Shown piece by piece: positions 1 through 9,591 of a stretch of DNA of 64,000 bases. Every line of letters begins with the position of its first letter. Within the stretch, counting starts at the first letter, position 1. The position numbers and the translations under genes are program-made. Below the pieces are notes generated by a model that saw only the letters and a program-made list of their open reading frames with translations, was not told the DNA's origin and ran no database searches. The stretch comes from Bacteroidota bacterium (lineage in GTDB: Bacteria; Bacteroidota; Bacteroidia; 2-12-FULL-35-15): positions 1 through 64,000 of the forward strand of contig CANFRC010000006.1 in NCBI GenBank assembly GCA_947449315.1, given 5' to 3'.

Positions 1-40
1 ATAATAAAAAAAGGGGCTGAAAGCCCCTTTTTTTATTATT
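1..40 (-). terminator. Intrinsic terminator of the M43 protease gene
   Basis: A perfect inverted repeat pairs 1-18 with 22-39, with a GGGGCT/AGCCCC core, a three-base loop and flanking A and T runs. It begins 14 bases past the stop codon of the minus-strand protease gene. It is symmetric enough to work on both strands. Confidence 0.85.
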
Positions 41-53
41 AGAAGAAAATGGA

Positions 54-2171
54 TTATTCAGTAATGATCAATTTTTTTGTAATGGTATTGTTATCAACAG
101 AAATCTTCACAAAATAGATTCCATTGAATAAATGAAGCTCTTGTTTGGATAGTTGAATCGTGTAATCACCTTCAGTTTGATTCGCATTATTCACTTCCAT
201 TATTTTTTTACCAAGCACATCTATCATTTCAATCTTTGTATTTGCTTTAGCATTTAAATGATATGAAAGTGTCGTGGATTGACTAGAAGGATTTGGATAA
301 AGAGAAACACTTGTTTCATCAATAGCGTTGTTTTGAACTCCTAATGCACCAGAAATGTTTACATCATCAATATACAAGTCATTTCCTGCATTACCTGCTG
401 TATATTCAAATTTAAAGCGAGTGTTTCCAGTTACATAGGCAGTAGGAATAGTAGTACTGATCAATGCCCATTGAGATGCAGTATTTGGAACAAATTCTTC
501 TGGGTGGTATCCATTGTTAATTAAAGATACTCCAGTTAAAGATTTGATTGATAACCAAGTTGCACCGCAATCTTTAGAAACATATACTTTAAGTTTTTCA
601 TTTACATCAGCTGCTGTAGTGCCTTTTGTTGCTGCCGCACATCTAAAAGAAAGCGATGCACCGCTAACATATGAAAGGTCATACGAAGGACTATATAAAT
701 TATCTACGTCATTGTAGAATCCGTAGTATGCATTCATGACCATACTTTGGTTACTGCTATAAGATGCTGTATTTGTCAACCACCAGGTTCTAGAGTTGCC
801 ATCTAAGTCTTCAGAATGCCAACGTGAATAATATAAAGAAGAGTTGTCGAAGTTTTCGGTTGTTAATCCAGGAATAACCATTGCATAAGCATCCGAAACA
901 CTTATTTCCATATTTTTAGTAATGGTACCTGTTCCAGCTGTGTTTGTTCCGGTTAATGTAACATCATAAGATCCTGGTGTGTTATAGGTTACAACTGGAG
1001 CAGCAGCAGTTGAAGTAGCAGGAGATCCTCCTGGGAAACTCCACGACCAAGATGTGGCAGTACCATCTAAAATATTTTTAGTAAATGTGACAGTTCCACC
1101 AGGGCAAACGGAATATCTATTCGCATAGAAATCAGGTCGAGGTGTACAAACAGGGTGTGTTGCCAAGTAAATTGCATTCGTTGCACCATCTGTTCCTGTA
1201 GCTATTAGGTTTGAATTTAACCATAAATTGTTTCTTTGAGCTATAGGGCTGTTTAATGCAGCTTGCATCCTGTCTCTTTGTCCGTATGTAAACATACAAG
1301 GGCATGTTGCATATTCCATATAATTTTGAACATTCTCAATAACTGTTGGGTCACAAGTTGCATCGGTAAGAGGGCAAACATTTGGATGTCCTTTAGTGAT
1401 AGGGGTGTCATCAACTAAATCGTCAGCACATGTTACACCCGGAGTGTTTGTATCCCCAAATGTATGTTGCAAAGAAAAGCAATGTGCGATCTCATGGCTC
1501 AAAACTCTTGAACTACCATTACAAACAGAGTACAGCATTACAACTCCATCAAAAGGGTATCCGTATGTTGCAACAGAAGAAGGGTATAATGCGTATCCAG
1601 CAACTCCTGGAGTAGCCCCGATACTATTTACTACCCATACATTCATGTATTTGTCTCTTGGCCATTGGTTCAATTTACAGCTTTCATCTGCATTGAATGT
1701 TTTGTGAGAATAAATGCGGTCGATACCGTTTGTACAATTACCATTTGGATCTATTCTAGCTAAACGAAATTCAATGTGCACATCAGCCGCTAAAGCAACA
1801 AAAGAAGGTACAATAGAAGTTGTATCTGCATTTAGTTTTCGCCAGTCTTCATTCATTTTTGCCACTTGCTGCGTAATTTGCAAGTCGGAAATATTTTCTG
1901 CTCCATTCACATGAATAATATGAAAAACGATAGGAATAATATATACCTGTGAAGCACTAGCAGGCGACTTCATTCTTTCTTTCACCATAGCCGTTAACGA
2001 TTTGTCATAATCGATGCGTTGTTGGATCAATTCAGGATGCGCAACCTCCATTGCATGGGTAGCATCATAATTTCCACAAGTACCCTCAGACCACTGAGCA
2101 GTAGCAAGTTTTGTAGTTGCTACGCAAAAAAGCGCGCAAGCAAAAAAGTAATTTATGTATTTGTTTTTCAT
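54..2171 (-). CDS. Secreted M43 (pappalysin-like) metalloprotease with PKD domain and T9SS type A sorting domain
   Basis: This is a predicted extracellular zinc protease exported by the type IX secretion system. Residues 1-25 look like a Sec signal peptide. The zinc motif HEIAHCFSLQH lies at 226-236, and the Met-turn region with CMFTYGQRDRM at about 284-302 is typical of M43/pappalysin-like peptidases. A PKD domain spans roughly 346-425, then a beta-rich segment (about 435-610) resembling carbohydrate-binding or MAM-like jelly rolls. Residues 622-705 form a type A C-terminal domain: it opens with LYPNPS and ends in a GIYFVKI...TKKLIITE pattern. The conserved Gly of the metzincin motif HExxHxxGxxH is Ser here, while the three zinc His and the catalytic Glu are intact. 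The start is ATG with no clear Shine-Dalgarno sequence. The substrate is unknown. Confidence 0.88.
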   Translation of the reverse strand: MKNKYINYFFACALFCVATTKLATAQWSEGTCGNYDATHAMEVAHPELIQQRIDYDKSLTAMVKERMKSPASASQVYIIPIVFHIIHVNGAENISDLQITQQVAKMNEDWRKLNADTTSIVPSFVALAADVHIEFRLARIDPNGNCTNGIDRIYSHKTFNADESCKLNQWPRDKYMNVWVVNSIGATPGVAGYALYPSSVATYGYPFDGVVMLYSVCNGSSRVLSHEIAHCFSLQHTFGDTNTPGVTCADDLVDDTPITKGHPNVCPLTDATCDPTVIENVQNYMEYATCPCMFTYGQRDRMQAALNSPIAQRNNLWLNSNLIATGTDGATNAIYLATHPVCTPRPDFYANRYSVCPGGTVTFTKNILDGTATSWSWSFPGGSPATSTAAAPVVTYNTPGSYDVTLTGTNTAGTGTITKNMEISVSDAYAMVIPGLTTENFDNSSLYYSRWHSEDLDGNSRTWWLTNTASYSSNQSMVMNAYYGFYNDVDNLYSPSYDLSYVSGASLSFRCAAATKGTTAADVNEKLKVYVSKDCGATWLSIKSLTGVSLINNGYHPEEFVPNTASQWALISTTIPTAYVTGNTRFKFEYTAGNAGNDLYIDDVNISGALGVQNNAIDETSVSLYPNPSSQSTTLSYHLNAKANTKIEMIDVLGKKIMEVNNANQTEGDYTIQLSKQELHLFNGIYFVKISVDNNTITKKLIITE

Positions 2172-2465
2172 GGTAAAAGATTAATTGTAATTTCTATATG
2201 ACAATAATAATCATTATTATGATATTATCCAAAATATTTAATAAAACGATATTTTATTTTATTAATTCATTGATTTTTTAGATGTTATGAATCTTTTAAA
2301 ATTTACAATCGTAGAGGCGCAAGGCAGGGAATAAAGTAATTCATTAAACAACTTAATAATTTGGTATATTTTATCTCGGATTTATTGAGAAACAGCCTTT
2401 ATGTCACTTTAAAATTGTGGTATAAACATTGACTGTTTTTTTTAACCTTCTAATTTATAACCTTT

Positions 2466-3170
2466 ATGCGCAACACTTCTTCGAAACTGTTTTTTAGTGT
2501 TTTCTTTCCCCTCTTGTTTTTTCTTATTTTATGGGGGGTAAAATTGTATGAAGTTGTAAATAATACAAACTTATATATGTATGGCTTGTATCCGAGAAAG
2601 GTTAGTGGATTAATTGGTATTGTTACAGGTCCTTTATTGCATGCCGACTTTCCTCATTTGATTTCTAATACACTTCCCTTGTTGGTGCTCGGCCCGATCA
2701 TTTTCTATTCTTATCGGACCATTGCTTTTCAAGTGTTTTTTTGGGTATATCTCATGACAGGCGTTTGGGTGTGGGCAGCAGGTAGAGACTCCTACCATAT
2801 CGGCGCGAGTGGGATCATTTATGGATTTATCACTTTTTTATTTTTTAGCGGAATATTCAGAAAAGATACCCGATTAATGGCATTGTCATTATTTGTAACA
2901 TTCCTTTATGGTGGAGCTGTTTGGGGGATACTTCCTTTTCAACAGGGTATATCCTGGGAATCTCATCTGCTTGGTTCTTTGGCTGGAATAATCACCGCAT
3001 ACAACTTCCGGAAGGAAGGGCCACCTCCCAGAACATACGACCTGGGTAATGACGAAGAAAATGAAAAAATAGATGTAAGTGGCGATGATCAATATACTCC
3101 CGAGATGGACAATCCGAAATCAATTGATATCCATTACAATTTTATTGAGAAGGAAAAGGATAAAGAATAG
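2466..3170 (+). CDS. Rhomboid family intramembrane serine protease
   Basis: This is an integral membrane protein of 234 residues with about six hydrophobic segments. The rhomboid hallmarks are present: HADFPHLISN with His64 and Asn68 in the second segment, the nucleophile motif GASG with Ser115, and the catalytic His167 in WESHLLGSLAG. The catalytic dyad therefore looks intact. A charged cytosolic tail rich in Asp, Glu and Lys follows the last segment from about residue 182. It stands alone between a divergent protease gene and a downstream ABC-F gene. The family cleaves transmembrane segments of membrane proteins; the substrate cannot be inferred here. Confidence 0.9.
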   Translation: MRNTSSKLFFSVFFPLLFFLILWGVKLYEVVNNTNLYMYGLYPRKVSGLIGIVTGPLLHADFPHLISNTLPLLVLGPIIFYSYRTIAFQVFFWVYLMTGVWVWAAGRDSYHIGASGIIYGFITFLFFSGIFRKDTRLMALSLFVTFLYGGAVWGILPFQQGISWESHLLGSLAGIITAYNFRKEGPPPRTYDLGNDEENEKIDVSGDDQYTPEMDNPKSIDIHYNFIEKEKDKE

Positions 3171-3255
3171 CATGTAAACCGCATTTTTTCTTTTCTGAAG
3201 ACACCTATTTAAAGGCTTTCGGCTTTAATATCCCCTTTTTACAACAAAATTTACC

Positions 3256-3263
3256 TACCTTTG
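3256..3263 (+). promoter_or_regulatory. -7 promoter box (TACCTTTG) for the ABC-F gene
   Basis: The sequence matches the Bacteroidota -7 consensus TAnnTTTG and lies about 50 bases upstream of the GTG start. No convincing TTG -33 element is seen at the expected spacing. Confidence 0.6.
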
Positions 3264-3313
3264 CGCCCTTAAAAAAAGTAGCAATTGTGCATTAAATCAA
3301 CAATTTTTATACA

Positions 3314-5230
3314 GTGAATTATCTATCAGTAGAAAATGTTTCAAAATCTTACGGAACGAAAGTATTATTTAATAAGATTAGTTTCGGCTTAAATCAAGGT
3401 GATCGTATTGCTTTAATTGCAAAAAATGGCGCCGGGAAATCCACGCTTCTTAAAGTGCTTATGGGTAAAGAGATTGCTGATGAAGGATCCGTTACTTTTC
3501 GGAAAGATATTGTAGTGACTTACTTGGATCAAAATCCGGCATTTGACGAAAGCAGTACGGTCCTTGAAGCCATTTATAAAACCGACAATGCCATGTTGAA
3601 TGCGGTACGTGATTATGAAGAGGCATTGCATGCGTTTGAAAAAGATTATAATGACAAAACTTCTGACCGATTGGAATTATGCAGTGCTCAGATGGATAAG
3701 TTGGAAGCGTGGGGATTTGAAGCAAAGGTGCAGGAAATTTTGCAGCGATTAAAAATTGCTTTTTTGGATAAACAAATTTCTACTCTTTCCGGTGGACAAA
3801 AAAAACGGGTTGCTTTAGCGAAAGTTTTAATAGATGAGCCACATTTATTGATCCTAGATGAGCCTACCAATCATTTGGATGTTGAAATGATTGAATGGTT
3901 GGAGAATTATCTTGTTTCAAAAGACATGACACTTCTGCTTGTAACGCATGATAGATATTTTTTGGACAGTGTTTGCACTGAAATAATCGAGATCGATAAT
4001 GGTAAATTACATCATTATATAGGGAACTTTCAATATTATGTCGAAAAAAAGGCAGAACGCGAATCAATGGAGAACAGCGAAATTGATAAAGCCAAAAATC
4101 TTTTTCGAAGAGAATTGGAGTGGGTTCGTAAAATGCCGAAAGCCAGAGGAACAAAGGCTAAGTACAGAGTTGATCAGTTTGAGGTAACAAAAGATAAAGC
4201 ATTCAGTAAACAAACAGAAGAAAAGCTGGCACTTGGTGTTAAAATGTCTCGAATTGGTGGAAAAATACTCGAGTTTGTGAAGATCAAAAAAGCGTTTGGA
4301 CCTACTAAAATTGTGAATGACTTTTCATACATCTTTAAAAAAGGTGAAAAAATTGGTGTGATCGGGAAGAATGGAGTAGGGAAATCTACCTTCTTAAATA
4401 TGATCATGGGCTTGGAGCAAGCAGATGCAGGGACGATTACTTCTGGCGAAACAATCGTATTTGGCTATTATTCGCAGGAAGGATTAAAGTTAGTAGAAGA
4501 TAAACGTGTGATCGAAGTGGTGAAAGACATAGCTGAGTTTATTCCTTTAGCTGACGGATCAAAACTTTCAGCATCCGGTTTGTTAACTAAATTTTTATTT
4601 CCTCCAGATGTGCAATATGGTTATGTTTCAAAACTTAGCGGCGGTGAAAGACGAAGACTTTATTTGATGACCATCTTAATCAAGAATCCGAATTTTTTAA
4701 TACTTGATGAGCCAACCAATGATTTGGATATTGTGACATTAAGTGTTTTGGAAGATTTTTTAACAAATTTCCAAGGTTGCGTTTTGATTGTTACCCATGA
4801 TCGTTATTTTATGGATAAAATGGTGGATCATTTGTTTGTATTTGAAGGAGAAGGTGTAGTCAGAGATTTTCCAGGGAATTATACCGAATACAGAGATAAA
4901 AAGGATCAAGAAGAAAAAAATCAACGAAAAGAAGATAGTGTTAGTTCAAAAGTTGAAAGTTTTGAAGTGCCCGTTATTGTTGAAACTCCAAAAGAGATAG
5001 ATGTTCTTCCAAATAAAAAAAAATTGAGCTATAAAGAAAAGCAAGAGTTTGATCAATTGGAAAAAGAAATTGCGAAATTGGAAGAGGAGAAATCGAAAAT
5101 TTCTGACTTGTTAAATGCAGGTAGTGATAATCATGAAGATGCAGTGAAGTGGAGTTCGGAGATAGGAAGCATCATTTCTAAACTAGATGAAAAATCGTTG
5201 AGGTGGTTAGAGTTAAGTGAAGGCATGTAG
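3314..5230 (+). CDS. ABC-F family ATP-binding cassette ATPase (Uup-like)
   Basis: This is a soluble protein with two ABC domains and no membrane segments, as in ABC-F proteins that act on ribosomes or nucleic acids. The first domain has Walker A at about 36-44, signature LSGGQ at 158-162 and Walker B with the EPTNHLD motif at about 178-189. The second has Walker A at 351-359, LSGGE at 441-445 and Walker B with EPTNDLD at about 462-472. A linker of about 90 residues joins the domains. The C-terminal region from about 530 is rich in Lys and Glu, ending in a predicted coiled coil (560-636) as in Uup. The start is GTG, since no nearby ATG gives the conserved beginning MNYLSVENVSKSYG. It appears monocistronic. 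Confidence 0.92.
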   Translation: MNYLSVENVSKSYGTKVLFNKISFGLNQGDRIALIAKNGAGKSTLLKVLMGKEIADEGSVTFRKDIVVTYLDQNPAFDESSTVLEAIYKTDNAMLNAVRDYEEALHAFEKDYNDKTSDRLELCSAQMDKLEAWGFEAKVQEILQRLKIAFLDKQISTLSGGQKKRVALAKVLIDEPHLLILDEPTNHLDVEMIEWLENYLVSKDMTLLLVTHDRYFLDSVCTEIIEIDNGKLHHYIGNFQYYVEKKAERESMENSEIDKAKNLFRRELEWVRKMPKARGTKAKYRVDQFEVTKDKAFSKQTEEKLALGVKMSRIGGKILEFVKIKKAFGPTKIVNDFSYIFKKGEKIGVIGKNGVGKSTFLNMIMGLEQADAGTITSGETIVFGYYSQEGLKLVEDKRVIEVVKDIAEFIPLADGSKLSASGLLTKFLFPPDVQYGYVSKLSGGERRRLYLMTILIKNPNFLILDEPTNDLDIVTLSVLEDFLTNFQGCVLIVTHDRYFMDKMVDHLFVFEGEGVVRDFPGNYTEYRDKKDQEEKNQRKEDSVSSKVESFEVPVIVETPKEIDVLPNKKKLSYKEKQEFDQLEKEIAKLEEEKSKISDLLNAGSDNHEDAVKWSSEIGSIISKLDEKSLRWLELSEGM

Positions 5231-5253
5231 TTTCATAAAAAAACGTAAATCGT

Positions 5254-5287
5254 AAAAAGAAGTCAATCTAATTGACTTCTTTTTTTT
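5254..5287 (+). terminator. Bidirectional intrinsic terminator
   Basis: A 14-base arm (5254-5267) pairs perfectly with 5271-5284 around a three-base loop, giving AAGAAGTCAAT/ATTGACTTCTT flanked by A and T runs. It lies between the convergent ABC-F and Nramp genes and can serve both. Confidence 0.88.
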
Positions 5288-5312
5288 GCATCAATTTTGT
5301 CTTGATACTTTA

Positions 5313-6581
5313 TTAGGCAAAGAATTGAAGGTAAAGAAGGGCTGCTGCGGATGCTGTCATAAGCATTAAAGCAGTGACACCAAGAATATTTGACATTTTT
5401 CCGTTAGTAAATTCTCCCATCACTTTTTTATTATTACTAATGTGCAAAATAATAGCAATAAGAACTGGAGCTGTTATTCCATAAAGGATAGCAGAATATA
5501 TCAGCGCTTTTATTGGACTGATGCCAATATAATTGAGTGATAAACCTAAAATAAGTGAAATTGCAATAATGATATAAAAAGGTTTTGCCTCCTGAAATTT
5601 ATTGTCAAGCCCTTCTTTCCATCCAAATGTTTCGCAAAAAATGTATGATAGCGAACCACTCAAAACAGGAATCGCTAAAAATCCAGTTCCTATTACTCCC
5701 AATGCAAACAGAAGATACGCTGATTTTCCAGCTAAGGGTTCTAAAGCTTTTGCAGCTTGTTCAACTGTATCGATCTGATGAACCCCTCCATTGAAAAGGA
5801 CAGTGCCTGTTGCTAGTATAATAAAAAACATCACGATATTAGAAAAAAGCATCCCGAAATCAACATCTTGTTTCATTTCGGTCATGATTTTTTTGTTGAC
5901 CATAATGCCTTTTTTCTTATGCCTCATTTCTTCTACTTCCATTGTAGCCTGCCAGAAAAAGAGATACGGAGAAATTGTTGTGCCCAGAATAGCTACAAGA
6001 ATGCTGATAAAGTTTTTGTCGAATTTGATCGTAGGAATAACCGTTGCTTTTAAAATGGCAAACCAATCTTGCTTGTATAAAAAAGGAACAATCAGATAAA
6101 CAAGCAAGACGATACATAGGTACTTTAACACGGAAGAAATTTTTTTATAAGGCAGAAATACAATCACTATCAATAATATAATTGTAAAACTGATGCTGAA
6201 AAAAAATGGATGGATGGATGGAAACAATAAATTCCCAACAGCTCCCATTCCGGCAATATCAGCCCCAATGTTCATCACAATAGCGGGGAAGCTAAATAAT
6301 ACCATTAAGTATAAAACAATTTTAGGGTAATTTGTTTTTAATGTACCTGTTAAACCTTGCGAAGTTACCAGTCCAATTCTTGCACACATCTCTTGAATAG
6401 ATGCCATTAAGGGGAAAGTGAAAAAGGCTGTCCATAGTGTTGCTAAGCCATATGATGCACCCGCCTGCGAATAGGTAGCGATGCCTGAAGGGTCATCGTC
6501 ACTTGATCCTGTTATTAGCCCTGGGCCAAGTTTTTTCCAAAAGCGAATTAATTTGTTGGCGCTTTTTCTTTGCCGCTTCAT
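5313..6581 (-). CDS. Nramp family divalent metal transporter
   Basis: This is a multi-pass inner-membrane protein of about 422 residues and about 11 hydrophobic segments. The first segment carries the Nramp metal-site signature DPSG (SSDDDPSGIATYSQAG), and MASIQEMCARIGLVT in the second segment matches the family. Members import Mn(II), Fe(II) or related ions with protons. I place the start at ATG 6581: a longer reading from TTG 6611 begins inside a promoter box (6609-6616) and adds residues absent from the family. It lies next to a TonB-dependent receptor and two lipoproteins on the same strand, but a terminator and its own promoter separate it from them. The metal cannot be told from sequence. 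Confidence 0.88.
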   Translation of the reverse strand: MKRQRKSANKLIRFWKKLGPGLITGSSDDDPSGIATYSQAGASYGLATLWTAFFTFPLMASIQEMCARIGLVTSQGLTGTLKTNYPKIVLYLMVLFSFPAIVMNIGADIAGMGAVGNLLFPSIHPFFFSISFTIILLIVIVFLPYKKISSVLKYLCIVLLVYLIVPFLYKQDWFAILKATVIPTIKFDKNFISILVAILGTTISPYLFFWQATMEVEEMRHKKKGIMVNKKIMTEMKQDVDFGMLFSNIVMFFIILATGTVLFNGGVHQIDTVEQAAKALEPLAGKSAYLLFALGVIGTGFLAIPVLSGSLSYIFCETFGWKEGLDNKFQEAKPFYIIIAISLILGLSLNYIGISPIKALIYSAILYGITAPVLIAIILHISNNKKVMGEFTNGKMSNILGVTALMLMTASAAALLYLQFFA

Positions 6582-6608
6582 GATTGATGGTGTCAAAATG
6601 TTGATATA

Positions 6609-6639
6609 CAAAAGTACTATTAAAATAATGTAAGGTCAA
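6609..6639 (-). promoter_or_regulatory. Promoter of the Nramp gene (TTG-N20-TACTTTTG)
   Basis: On the minus strand a TTG (6637-6639) precedes TACTTTTG (6609-6616) by 20 bases, a full match to the Bacteroidota -33/-7 arrangement. The ATG at 6581 lies about 28 bases downstream of the box. Confidence 0.75.
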
Positions 6640-6656
6640 CCACTTGATTAAAAAAC

Positions 6657-6694
6657 AAAAAGCAGCCACACTTTTTAACGTGTGGCTGCTTTTT
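6657..6694 (-). terminator. Intrinsic terminator downstream of the small lipoprotein gene
   Basis: Arms 6657-6671 and 6680-6694 pair over 15 bases (core GCAGCCACAC) around an eight-base loop. A T-run follows on the minus strand. It ends the TonB receptor/lipoprotein unit before the Nramp promoter. Confidence 0.88.
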
Positions 6695-6741
6695 AACAGC
6701 ATTATAAACTAACCATTTAATGCTGTGGAATTCTTGTTTTG

Positions 6742-6981
6742 TTAATTAAGCTTGCAGTCTTCTGTGTGGACACCTGCAGCAGCATCCGTGTACGTCATGC
6801 TGATACAGTTGTTTTTTGCTTGTCTTTTTGTTACGTCTTTGTATGTGTATACTTGTGTTGTTGTTATTGCTGTGCCACCTGCAGGAGTGTATGATGAGGT
6901 GCAAGTACAGTCACGCTCTTTTACGCATGAAGTGAAAGAAATGGCAGATGCAACAATTGCGAATAAAATAACTTTTTTCAT
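6742..6981 (-). CDS. Small Cys-rich lipoprotein, function unknown
   Basis: The 79-residue product begins with a signal peptide ending in a lipobox-like SFTSC, so Cys19 is probably lipidated. The mature part has four further cysteines (25, 27, 59, 76), including a C-x-C pair close to the membrane anchor. These could form disulfides or bind a metal, but this is inference. It lies 64 bases after the preceding lipoprotein gene and just before a strong terminator, so it is probably the last gene of the TonB receptor unit. I do not recognise a named family. Confidence 0.7.
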   Translation of the reverse strand: MKKVILFAIVASAISFTSCVKERDCTCTSSYTPAGGTAITTTQVYTYKDVTKRQAKNNCISMTYTDAAAGVHTEDCKLN

Positions 6982-7045
6982 TTTTTTTGTTTTTTTGTTA
7001 ATACTAATTGAATTGATTTTTTTTGGTTAGTGTCTTTTTAATTTT

Positions 7046-7465
7046 TTACAAAACTGTAAAGTTCAATACTTTGGTTGTAACGATTCCATCTCTGTTAATG
7101 ATTGTGAACGTGTACTTCTCTGTTCCTGCCACATTTCGAGTAATAATGGTCATGTCTTTCGCATAAGAATCAAGGTTAAACGATTCGTTTAATAAGGTAG
7201 TAGATGCTCCACCATCATATGATTGTGTTTCAACAAATCTGGTAAGCAGATCTTTTTCCTCTGATTTTTGAGCCGTGATCCCAACCATGATAGTGTCATT
7301 CATTGGAAGTGTTGCATCCGCTGAGGTGTATCCTGCTCCACTCTTGAAATTGAGTACAGGAGGTATTTGTTTATCTTTTTGTTTTTTACAAGAAGAAGAA
7401 ACAAGCAAAGCAAAAAGCAGCATAAAGGAGAGAACTTGTGTTGTGATTTTTGTTTTACTCATCAT
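7046..7465 (-). CDS. Putative lipoprotein with an Ig-like beta domain
   Basis: The product is an exported protein of about 139 residues with a lipobox-like LLVSSSC followed by Lys residues. The mature domain is beta-strand-rich and ends with a KYTFTIINRDGIVTTKVLNFTVL-like strand pair, as in small Ig-like Bacteroidota lipoproteins; no function is assigned. I place the start at ATG 7465 (or 7462). The longer reading from 7507 would put 14 polar residues ahead of the signal peptide. It follows the TonB receptor gene by a few dozen bases and is probably co-transcribed with it, suggesting a surface accessory lipoprotein for the receptor. Confidence 0.62.
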   Translation of the reverse strand: MMSKTKITTQVLSFMLLFALLVSSSCKKQKDKQIPPVLNFKSGAGYTSADATLPMNDTIMVGITAQKSEEKDLLTRFVETQSYDGGASTTLLNESFNLDSYAKDMTIITRNVAGTEKYTFTIINRDGIVTTKVLNFTVL

Positions 7466-7528
7466 TCTTTTTTTAGAATTTAAGCATTTGTGATTCGATG
7501 TTTTCATTCGTATTTAGTTTAGATTTTA

Positions 7529-9565
7529 CTATTTTATGTTAAGAGGGATCTGAATATTCAAAACAATGTTTCTCCCAATATTATGTATCTCATATGATTT
7601 GAAGCGTGAAAGATGATCGTAATAATTCTCATTTAATAAATTATTACAAGCGATACTTACATTCATTGTTTCTTTTTTCATTGAGATATGTGTTCCTATT
7701 CCTGCATTGAAAAGCGAGTATTCTTTTGTTTTTGTTTCATTTTTAGCGGGATGTTCTTGTGCAAAAACGTAGTCGCTGCCAACTAAAATATAGAAGTCTT
7801 TATACTTCTCTTTTATATTAAAAGTGTATTTTATTTCGCTATGTATTTTGTTAGCAGGTATAAAAGGTAAATAAGATCCATCAAACAATGTTCCTGTTAC
7901 AGTTGAAAAGTTGCTATTTAATTCAAGACCAATAAAAGGTTTAATGATCAATGCTGCTTCACCGCCGTATAATGTTGCATTGTTTTGTTTGTAGCGGAAT
8001 ACCTGTATTCCGTTAAATAGATCTGTTGTTGGCGATAAATAAATGTAGTTGTTGAAATAGTTATTGAAGGCAGCTACAGATAATCCAAAATAGTTTGAAG
8101 AGAAATTGATTGCTAACTCAGCATTTAAGTTTTGTTCTGCCTTTAAATTCGGGTCACCAATTTCGTATTGATATATTCCTTCATGCAATCCGTTGGAAGA
8201 AAATTCGGCAAGGTTAGCCGCTCTGAATCCGGTGCTTCCGCAAAGTTTTATATTCAATAATTTGCTTGGATTGACTGTGATGCCCAACATTCCATTTAAC
8301 GATGACAGTGATCTGCTAAATGGACGGATTGTTGTATCTGCAGCGCTTAAATTATTAGGTGTGTTTACATTCTCTGTTTCAAGTGCACTGATTTGCCTGT
8401 AATTCCCTCCGATGCCTCCTTCTACAATAAATTTACCGATTTGTTGATTAAGAAAAAAAGACAACCCGGATTCCAAAATGTTAGCATCTGGAACAATTTT
8501 ACGTTTTCCAAAATTTGTATTTTTTTGTAAAATACTTTGGTTGCCTATGATTAATTCAGTTTTTGTTTTAAATACTTTGATCCATTGTAAATTATAGATA
8601 AGTGAGTTTAAGTGCATATTTAAACTTATTTCTCCGCCACCTTCATCCTCCATTCTGATATTAGATTGTGCCCCTAGATTAAATTTTAACAAGGATTGTT
8701 TTAGAATGATTTTGTTTTCAGAAGATAAAATATTTAATACAACAGTATGATGAGGCCCATCCATTGTTCTGCTGAATCTGTCATCTACAGCTTTTGATTC
8801 ACGATTATCAGCCATGATAAAGCCAAAATTGTTTAATGATCCATTATAGTTGTTTTGGCAGATCCAGTTCTTTTTTCTGAATCCAAATGATCCCTTTAAA
8901 TAATAACCACCAAACCGGGTATTTAATATACGATTTCCATTTTCTTTACTACCATCGGAATAATCCGCATCAGATTCATAACCTGCTCGTACTCTCCAGT
9001 TTTTGTTGTTTTGGTTTCCTTTAAAGCCAATGTCTGTTGCATTACCAAGTGTGTTGCTCAGAAATCGGGTATTTAGATCTCCTATTATTTTTCCATCTTC
9101 AGCTGGTTTCTCTTCAATTATATTTATGACACCGCCAACGGCTTCTGATCCATACAAAAGAGATGCAGGGCCTTTGATTATTTCTACCCGATCTATCCCT
9201 ATGTCTGTGATCCCTAATCCATGTTCATCTTGCCATTGCTGATTATCGAATCGTAAACCGGAAAAAACGGTTTGCACACGATTGCCATATAATCCTCTAA
9301 TCACAGGTTTAGAAATGGCTACGCCTGTATTTATTTGGCTGATGCCAGGAATAATGCTGAGGCCATCCGAAATATTGAACGACCCATTTTGACGCATTTG
9401 CGATACGGAAATATTACTCAAGTTCAATGCACTTTCGTTACTATATGTATTAATGGTGCTAGACACTTCTACCTCATTCAATTGTTGAAGCGGTGTTGTA
9501 TCGTTTTGCGACCGAACACTAAAAAAACTAAATAGGAATGATATGGTAATTATAACTAGTTTCAA
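7529..9565 (-). CDS. TonB-dependent outer-membrane receptor
   Basis: This is an outer-membrane gated transporter of 678 residues. A signal peptide (about 1-19) is followed directly by a TonB-box-like NEVEVSS (30-36), so the carboxypeptidase-like N-terminal domain common in SusC proteins is absent. The plug domain (about 45-155) has the motifs IPGISQ, RGLYGNRVQ and VEIIKGPASLLYGSEAVGGVINI. The rest is barrel, ending in NIQIPLNIK. The start reads as TTG, as no ATG precedes the signal peptide. Two lipoprotein genes follow, and an Nramp transporter lies beyond, so a role in metal or metal-chelate uptake is plausible but unproven. A stable hairpin lies in the leader (9592-9637). Confidence 0.88.
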   Translation of the reverse strand: MKLVIITISFLFSFFSVRSQNDTTPLQQLNEVEVSSTINTYSNESALNLSNISVSQMRQNGSFNISDGLSIIPGISQINTGVAISKPVIRGLYGNRVQTVFSGLRFDNQQWQDEHGLGITDIGIDRVEIIKGPASLLYGSEAVGGVINIIEEKPAEDGKIIGDLNTRFLSNTLGNATDIGFKGNQNNKNWRVRAGYESDADYSDGSKENGNRILNTRFGGYYLKGSFGFRKKNWICQNNYNGSLNNFGFIMADNRESKAVDDRFSRTMDGPHHTVVLNILSSENKIILKQSLLKFNLGAQSNIRMEDEGGGEISLNMHLNSLIYNLQWIKVFKTKTELIIGNQSILQKNTNFGKRKIVPDANILESGLSFFLNQQIGKFIVEGGIGGNYRQISALETENVNTPNNLSAADTTIRPFSRSLSSLNGMLGITVNPSKLLNIKLCGSTGFRAANLAEFSSNGLHEGIYQYEIGDPNLKAEQNLNAELAINFSSNYFGLSVAAFNNYFNNYIYLSPTTDLFNGIQVFRYKQNNATLYGGEAALIIKPFIGLELNSNFSTVTGTLFDGSYLPFIPANKIHSEIKYTFNIKEKYKDFYILVGSDYVFAQEHPAKNETKTKEYSLFNAGIGTHISMKKETMNVSIACNNLLNENYYDHLSRFKSYEIHNIGRNIVLNIQIPLNIK

Positions 9566-9591
9566 TATAATTTTTTTAAAAATGAATTGAT

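Noticed and set aside
2172-2465. Regulatory RNA or small gene in the longest gap.
   Set aside because: The stretch is A/T-rich with only weak inverted repeats; nothing supports a feature.
3413-4407. Several minus-strand open frames within the ABC-F gene.
   Set aside because: They are shadows of the ABC-F coding sequence, with no homology patterns of their own.
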